Shown piece by piece: positions 59,146 through 64,000 of a stretch of 64,000 nucleotides of DNA. The notes under the pieces are model-generated. The model saw nothing but the letters and a program-made list of their open reading frames with translations. It ran no database searches and was not told the DNA's origin. The stretch is from positions 62,001 to 126,000 of the forward strand of contig JAABQV010000006.1 in assembly GCA_011391255.1 (NCBI GenBank). Reading direction: 5' to 3'. The translations under genes were made by a program, and so were the position numbers. This stretch comes from Dechloromonas sp. Its GTDB lineage: Bacteria; Pseudomonadota; Gammaproteobacteria; Burkholderiales; Rhodocyclaceae. How positions within the stretch are numbered: the first letter of the stretch is position 1; every line of letters begins with the position of its first letter.

Positions 59146-60291
59146 TTAGTGAATAAAACGTCCGTCACGGCTGACGATCGATAGATCAACAAAGCGCGAG
59201 CCTTCATGATCGCCGGGCGCGTAGCGCACACCAAGCCCGCCGAGGTCATAACGCGATGACTCCAGCGAGCGGATCAACCCGGCTCGCGTCAGATCGCCGC
59301 CAGCTGCGCGCAAGCCCTTGACCAAGGCCTTGGCTGTCAGGTAACCCTCAAGGGCGCCATAACTAAACTCCTGCCTGCTGTTCGCTTTCAGCAAGGCATC
59401 CTGATACTCACGCGAGATCAGATGCTTGCGCTCGGCCGGGCTCGGCACCACCTGTGAAAACACCATCCCCGCTGCCTGCGGGCCAAGGGCACTGGCGATC
59501 TGCGTTGAGCCTGAATTGACACCCATGAAATTAGTCTTCAGCCCGGCCACGCGAGCCTTCTGGATAAACTTGAGGTAAAAGTCACTAGAGCCGTGGTTGA
59601 ACAACATATCCGGTTTTTGGTCGGCGAGCAGCTTGAGCATCGTATCAATCTCGCCATCCTTGGCATCGCCCTTGAATGGAATCGCCACGGCCAACTGCAT
59701 TCCCAACTCAGCGCCGATGGCTTTGACGTTCTCCAGATGACTGCGCCCGACTTCTGAGTCCGCATGCAAAAACCCCACCGTTTTCAGGCCGATTGTCTTT
59801 CCCCACTGCATCAAGGCACGAAATTCATCGCGATGTTCAGCACGAACCGGAAAAACATAAGGCTGATAGGGGCGGCGCATGGTTGGAGAACCGGCCATTG
59901 GGCCGAAGAAAGGCACCTTGAGTTCGCTGGCCACCTTCATCACGCCATTCGATGGGCCGCCCTCAATCGAACCAAACAGAATGAAAGCGCCATCTGCAAC
60001 CAACTGCCGGGCATTGGCCTCGGCCTTGGCGCTACTGTTTTCATCATCCAGCACGCGCAGCACGATTTTGCGGCCATTGATCCCGCCAGCTGCGTTAGCC
60101 GCATCGAGATACAAACGAACCCCCTCAGCAGCGGCCAAACCGTAAGAATTTTTGCCGCCCTGCAACGCAATACTCTGGCCGATGACGAGTTCTTTTTCGC
60201 TGACACCGGTTTCGGCAAAGCTGACCTGAATCCCAATCGCGCTGCAAGCGGCGGCAATCCATAATTGACGGAGAAAAGAGAGTTTGGTCAT
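59146..60291 (-). CDS. Orphan branched-chain-type ABC substrate-binding protein
   Basis: A 381-residue periplasmic binding protein (type I fold, LivJ-like): signal peptide to SFAET, then LVIGQSIALQGGKNSYGLAAAEGVRLYLDAANAAGGINGRKI, ILFGSIEGGPSN, FGPMAGSPTMRRPY and FLHADSEVGRSHLENVKA. Ligand unknown. No ABC permease or ATPase gene is adjacent, so it may feed a distant transporter or act as a sensor input. Confidence 0.88.
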   Translation of the reverse strand: MTKLSFLRQLWIAAACSAIGIQVSFAETGVSEKELVIGQSIALQGGKNSYGLAAAEGVRLYLDAANAAGGINGRKIVLRVLDDENSSAKAEANARQLVADGAFILFGSIEGGPSNGVMKVASELKVPFFGPMAGSPTMRRPYQPYVFPVRAEHRDEFRALMQWGKTIGLKTVGFLHADSEVGRSHLENVKAIGAELGMQLAVAIPFKGDAKDGEIDTMLKLLADQKPDMLFNHGSSDFYLKFIQKARVAGLKTNFMGVNSGSTQIASALGPQAAGMVFSQVVPSPAERKHLISREYQDALLKANSRQEFSYGALEGYLTAKALVKGLRAAGGDLTRAGLIRSLESSRYDLGGLGVRYAPGDHEGSRFVDLSIVSRDGRFIH

Positions 60292-60324
60292 AGGTGCTCC
60301 TTAACGGCAGTTTTGTCAGTCAGT

Positions 60325-63300
60325 TCAGCTCGGCAACGGCTCAAACAACGCAGCCAGATCATCAGTACCAAATTTAACATCAACACTGCGATCCTCGGAC
60401 AAAATCCCCGCCGCCAACTCCGCCTTGCGTTCCTGCAAGGCGAGAATTTTCTCTTCGATACTGCCGCCGACAATCAGCTTGTAGACGAACACCGGCTTGT
60501 CCTGACCTAGTCGATGAGCGCGGTCAGTGGCCTGGTTTTCAACCGCCGGATTCCACCACGGATCGTAATGAATCACGGTATCGGCAGCGGTCAGATTGAG
60601 GCCGACCCCACCGGCTTTCAGGCTGATCAGGAAAACCGGAACTTCGCCCTCCTGGAACTTGCGGATCGGCGCTTCGCGGTCGGTCGTATCGCCAGTCAGG
60701 ATCACGTAGCGAATCCCGGCAAGATCCAGCTCATGCTCAATCAGCGCCAACATGCTGGTGAATTGCGAGAATACGAGGATGCGGCGGCCTTCATCGACCA
60801 GCTCCGGCAGCATCGCCATCAACAGATCGAGCTTGGCACGCTCCTTGACCTTTTTGGCGGCATTTGCCTTGACCAGGCGCGGGTCGCAGCAGACCTGGCG
60901 CAACTTGAGCAGGGCGTCAAGAATGACGATCTGGCTGCGGCTAAAACCCTTGATGGCGATTTCTTCGCGCACCTTGGCGTCCATCGCCGCCCGCACGGTT
61001 TCGTAAAGGTCGCGCTGGCTGCCTTCGAGCTCGACGCTGCGCACGATGATGGTTTTCGGCGGCAACTCTTGCGCCACATCTTCTTTTTTGCGGCGCAGGA
61101 TAAAGGGGCGAATGCGCCGGGCCAGCAACTCGCGGCGCTGCTTGTCGCCGACCTTTTCGATTGGCGTCCGCCAGTGCTTGGTGAATTGCCGGTTATCACC
61201 GAGGAAGCCGGGCAGGAGAAAGTCAAACTGGCTCCACAACTCGCCGAGATGGTTCTCCAGCGGCGTACCGGTGATGCACAGGCGATGCCGCGCAACAATT
61301 TTGCGCACTGCTTCAGCGCCCTGACTGCGGGCATTTTTTACCGTTTGCGCTTCGTCGAGAATGAGCAGGTGGTAGCTGTGCTGCATTAACTCATCGGCGT
61401 CGCGCCAGAGCAGCGGATAGGTGGTCAACACGACGTCGCTGCTGGCGATTTCTTCAAAGCGGCTCTTGCGCTCCGGGCCGTGCAGCGAAAGCACCTTGAG
61501 GCTCGGCGCGAAACGCGCGGCTTCGTTCTTCCAGTTGAAAATCAGCGAGGTCGGCAGAACAATCAGCGCCGGTTTATCGAGGCGACCGGCTTCTTTTTCG
61601 AGCAGCAGATGCGCCAGCGCCTGTGCCGTTTTACCGAGCCCCATGTCGTCAGCCAGAATGCCTGCCAAGCCCTGCTCGCGCAGGAACTGCAACCAAGCCA
61701 GGCCTTCTTTCTGGTACGGCCGCAATTCGAGGCAAAGGCCTTGCGGTGGATCAATCTGGGTAATACCTTGCGCACCACGTAACTTGTCGGCGAGCGCCAG
61801 AATGTCGCCCTGCCCCTTGAATTGCCAGCGGCTGGTGTCGTTAAGGTCGGCCAGACGCGGCGCATCGAAACGCGAAACACGCAGGGTATCGCCGCCGCTA
61901 AAGCCGTCAAAGAGATCAATCAAGGTCGCCGCCAGCGGCTTGATACGCCCGGCCGGCACGCGCAAACGTTTGCCACCCGGCGTGTGCAACTCAACCGGAT
62001 CATCGTCGGGAATCAAGACCAGTTGCAGCGAATCAAGCCAGCGGCCGTCACGGCGAAACAGTGCCGCCAGCAGGGGTGCCAGTGGCAAGCGCTGGCCTTC
62101 GACAATAATCCCCATGTCGAGGTTGAACCAGCCATTGTCGGACTCGACCAGATCGGCTTCCCAGCCCTCGACCTCAAGCACATGGTGGCGGAAATCTTCG
62201 GGGAAATTAATCTGCCAACCCGCTGCCTTCAGGAGTGGAAGGTAGTGTTCAATGAAAAACGGCCAGTCACTTTCATGCGCCAGTCCGTAAATACCGTCTG
62301 GCGGATGGCCGAAGGTGTACAGCGTATGACCCGGAATTTTTTCCAGCCCGCTCTCGGCCAGCGCGCTGAGTGCCGCCGTCTCGGCTTCCGGACGGCGCTT
62401 GAGGCGAACCGTTTCGCCCTCGGGCAAGGTGATGAATTCCTGCCGGCTATCCGGACGAATGTCGGCATCGGCATAACGGAAAACCACCTTGGCAACATCA
62501 AACGGCCCGCCGCTATAGCTATGCGGATAATCGCGCCAACCCCGGTAGCCATGGGTGTGCACCGTATCAAGTTGAAGAATTGCCTGGAGCGGCGCATCAA
62601 TCAGACGCAGACGGGCGCCGGCATCCTCTGCCGGCGCTGGCAATTCGGGCGCCAACTCGGAGAGAGCCTCGGCAACCAGCACCGCCTCGCGCGCCGACAG
62701 CGGCGGCAGATTGAACAGCCGGTTGATGACCGCCGGATTGCCGCTGACCTCAAGCGGCCCCATCTCACCCTCAGTCAAATCGAGGTACCAAGGCGGGTCG
62801 ACCGTAACAATGATTTCGGCCGCCGGCTCCGGGCGCAGCGAGGGTCGCTGAAAACCTTTTTGATCAATCTGCCAGCCGACACTCGCCGGCCGCTGCCCGC
62901 CTGCCTGCAACGGCAAGCCAAGATCATTCTCGGCATAGAGGCGATGACTTTGCAGCATGCGCTGGAGGATTTCAGCCCCTTTTTTCGGGCCCAGACCAAA
63001 CGCCCGCAATGGGCTCTCGTGACTACGCTCGGCCCAAATCAGACGGAGGATGACGAGGTCCTCTTCGTTGACGAACTGCGGTGGCGTGACCAGCGCACGA
63101 TCAACTTTCCACCACTCCTCGGCACTCTCGGGAAATTTACCCTTGCGGATTTCAACGCCAAAATGGCGCTGATCGGACGACCACTTAAGGATGTAAAAAA
63201 GTTGCTGGCGGGTGGTGCTTGGGCGCGCTTTTTTCTTGGCAACCGCAATCGAAGCCCGCCGCAGATCTTCAACCCAGGAGAGCACGCCGGTGCTGACGCG

Positions 63301-63603
63301 ATCCGCCTTAGGGGCACTTTCATCGACGGCGCGGAGCATAACGGCCGCCACATGCTTGCAGTGATGGCCAACCGGACAAGTGCAGGCGCTGATCAACATC
63401 ACCCCGCCGCGCGACTCGATCAGGCGGACAACCACGGCGTAGGGGGCTTTGGCGGTTCCCGGCACGATGGCACGAATCGCCATCGGCTCGACTTCGAGCT
63501 CGCGCACCAGGTCAACATAGGGCTCCGCCTTGGCGATAGCACGCTTGTCAAACCAGCCGAGCACCCCATCTTTGGTGAGGTCGTTGAATGAGTCTATTGC
63601 CAT
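60325..63603 (-). CDS. SWIM-domain SNF2/Rad54-family helicase
   Basis: A 1092-residue DNA translocase. An N-terminal SWIM zinc finger (CTCPVGHHCKH, residues ~74-84) is followed by ~500 residues of SNF2-associated sequence and two RecA-like lobes: Walker A DDMGLGKTAQ, Walker B LLILDEAQTVKN, TGTPLENHLGELWSQFDFL, VFSQFTSMLALIEHEL, ISLKAGGVGLNLTAADTVIHYDPWWNPAVENQATDRAHRLGQ. Such proteins remodel protein-DNA complexes, for instance RNA polymerase, in repair or transcription. Its start is next to the ubiB 3' end. Confidence 0.93.
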   Translation of the reverse strand: MAIDSFNDLTKDGVLGWFDKRAIAKAEPYVDLVRELEVEPMAIRAIVPGTAKAPYAVVVRLIESRGGVMLISACTCPVGHHCKHVAAVMLRAVDESAPKADRVSTGVLSWVEDLRRASIAVAKKKARPSTTRQQLFYILKWSSDQRHFGVEIRKGKFPESAEEWWKVDRALVTPPQFVNEEDLVILRLIWAERSHESPLRAFGLGPKKGAEILQRMLQSHRLYAENDLGLPLQAGGQRPASVGWQIDQKGFQRPSLRPEPAAEIIVTVDPPWYLDLTEGEMGPLEVSGNPAVINRLFNLPPLSAREAVLVAEALSELAPELPAPAEDAGARLRLIDAPLQAILQLDTVHTHGYRGWRDYPHSYSGGPFDVAKVVFRYADADIRPDSRQEFITLPEGETVRLKRRPEAETAALSALAESGLEKIPGHTLYTFGHPPDGIYGLAHESDWPFFIEHYLPLLKAAGWQINFPEDFRHHVLEVEGWEADLVESDNGWFNLDMGIIVEGQRLPLAPLLAALFRRDGRWLDSLQLVLIPDDDPVELHTPGGKRLRVPAGRIKPLAATLIDLFDGFSGGDTLRVSRFDAPRLADLNDTSRWQFKGQGDILALADKLRGAQGITQIDPPQGLCLELRPYQKEGLAWLQFLREQGLAGILADDMGLGKTAQALAHLLLEKEAGRLDKPALIVLPTSLIFNWKNEAARFAPSLKVLSLHGPERKSRFEEIASSDVVLTTYPLLWRDADELMQHSYHLLILDEAQTVKNARSQGAEAVRKIVARHRLCITGTPLENHLGELWSQFDFLLPGFLGDNRQFTKHWRTPIEKVGDKQRRELLARRIRPFILRRKKEDVAQELPPKTIIVRSVELEGSQRDLYETVRAAMDAKVREEIAIKGFSRSQIVILDALLKLRQVCCDPRLVKANAAKKVKERAKLDLLMAMLPELVDEGRRILVFSQFTSMLALIEHELDLAGIRYVILTGDTTDREAPIRKFQEGEVPVFLISLKAGGVGLNLTAADTVIHYDPWWNPAVENQATDRAHRLGQDKPVFVYKLIVGGSIEEKILALQERKAELAAGILSEDRSVDVKFGTDDLAALFEPLPS

Positions 63604-63605
63604 GT

Positions 63606-64000
63606 TCAGTTGATCAGTTTGGCGGCGAGCAAGGCCAGTAGAAGGGCGACAATGATCAGCCAGCGATTTTGTTGCTGCTGGGCAAGGATCAGGCGCTCAA
63701 GTTGCGGTGCGAGATCGGTCTTTGGGGGCTGAGACAAGGACTGATGAACCAAGCGCGGCAATTGAGGCAAGCGGCGCGCCAGATAAGGCGCTTCCTGCTT
63801 GAAGTTGCGCAGCAGTCCGCGCCAGCCCATCTGCTCACTCATCCAGCGCTCAAGGAAGGGCTTGGCGGTTTTCCACAGATCCAGTTCAGGATCGAGCTGA
63901 CGGCCGAGACCTTCAATATTGAGCAGCGTTTTCTGCAGCAGAACCAGTTGTGGCTGGATTTCAACATTGAAGCGGCGCGAGGCCTGGAACAGGCGCAGCA
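63606..64000 (-). CDS. ubiB: UbiB ubiquinone biosynthesis kinase-like protein, C-terminal part
   Basis: The frame is open to the right edge of the window, so only the last ~131 residues are seen; the N-terminal ABC1/ADCK kinase-like core lies outside. The visible part ([52 protein letters not shown]) is the characteristic UbiB segment, and the end ([20 protein letters not shown]) is its C-terminal membrane anchor. UbiB is needed for ubiquinone synthesis, perhaps lipid extraction. It precedes the SNF2 gene by three bases. Confidence 0.9.
   Translation of the reverse strand, partial: LRLFQASRRFNVEIQPQLVLLQKTLLNIEGLGRQLDPELDLWKTAKPFLERWMSEQMGWRGLLRNFKQEAPYLARRLPQLPRLVHQSLSQPPKTDLAPQLERLILAQQQQNRWLIIVALLLALLAAKLIN

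Noticed and set aside
61822..63591. 589-codon frame opposite the SNF2 helicase
   Set aside because: Mirror frame of a well-supported gene, with low-complexity Arg/Gln-rich translation.

Overview
The window looks like the chromosome of a betaproteobacterium of the order Rhodocyclales (Dechloromonas/Azonexus-like). This is inferred from high-GC coding, the hemC-hemD / AlgR-AlgZ-type / argH neighbourhood, a PDH operon whose E3 carries its own lipoyl domain, a PPK2 kinase, an rquA-like gene and an octahaem cytochrome cluster. I recognised genes by reading translations; no database search was run, so species-level identity is not claimed.

Bases 1-17,400 are mostly housekeeping: a GGDEF protein cut by the window edge, hemF, a small Cys-rich protein, hemD-hemC, an exported thioredoxin-like protein head-to-head with hemC, a TPMT-like methyltransferase, pepN, an OmpA-type lipoprotein, a LytTR two-component pair, argH, a Ser/Thr kinase fused to a cyclic-nucleotide-binding domain, a fused CoA-transferase, a CZB-domain protein, gabD and a hicAB toxin-antitoxin pair.

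Bases 17,596-32,293 are a ~14.7 kb integrative mobilizable element: tyrosine integrase, MobC, relaxase, ArdC-like protein, HTH protein, D5/P4-type primase-helicase, and cargo of mostly unknown function. It sits inside the anticodon loop of a tRNA-Ala(CGC) gene. The 3' part of that tRNA is at 17,561-17,605 and the 5' part at 32,284-32,324; joined through a shared 10-bp core they make a perfect 76-nt cloverleaf. The right junction retains only a decayed 3' half, so the host gene appears broken. The element carries a complete tRNA-Ala(CGC) of different sequence (31,556-31,631) with its own -10 box and terminator and an altered core. This replace-what-you-break arrangement is the most striking feature of the window. 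hicAB lies between two copies of the tRNA 3' end, suggesting an earlier insertion at the same gene.

Bases 32,423-49,350 return to core metabolism: phhB, a Sua5/TsaC protein, folD-purE-(ORF6N fragment)-purK, iorA-iorB, aceE-aceF-lpdA (a palindromic repeat is inserted in frame in the lpdA linker) and a four-gene biotin-dependent operon (5S-like, 12S-like, small protein, 1.3S-like) that resembles a soluble methylmalonyl-CoA:pyruvate transcarboxylase.

Bases 49,605-64,000 hold a thioesterase, rquA (rhodoquinone synthesis) and a minus-strand sulfur/electron-transfer cluster: YeeE/YedE channel, exported DsrE-like protein, c-type cytochrome, triple-rhodanese protein, octahaem tetrathionate-reductase-like cytochrome and cytochrome b. 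A near-consensus FNR box and a perfect 31-bp palindrome lie ahead of the cytochrome genes. Then come ppk2, sixA, pncC, an orphan ABC binding protein, a SWIM-SNF2 helicase and the 3' end of ubiB. The transcarboxylase, rquA and anaerobic cytochrome genes together suggest a fermentative or anaerobic-respiratory programme (fumarate/propionate metabolism and reduction of sulfur oxyanions).
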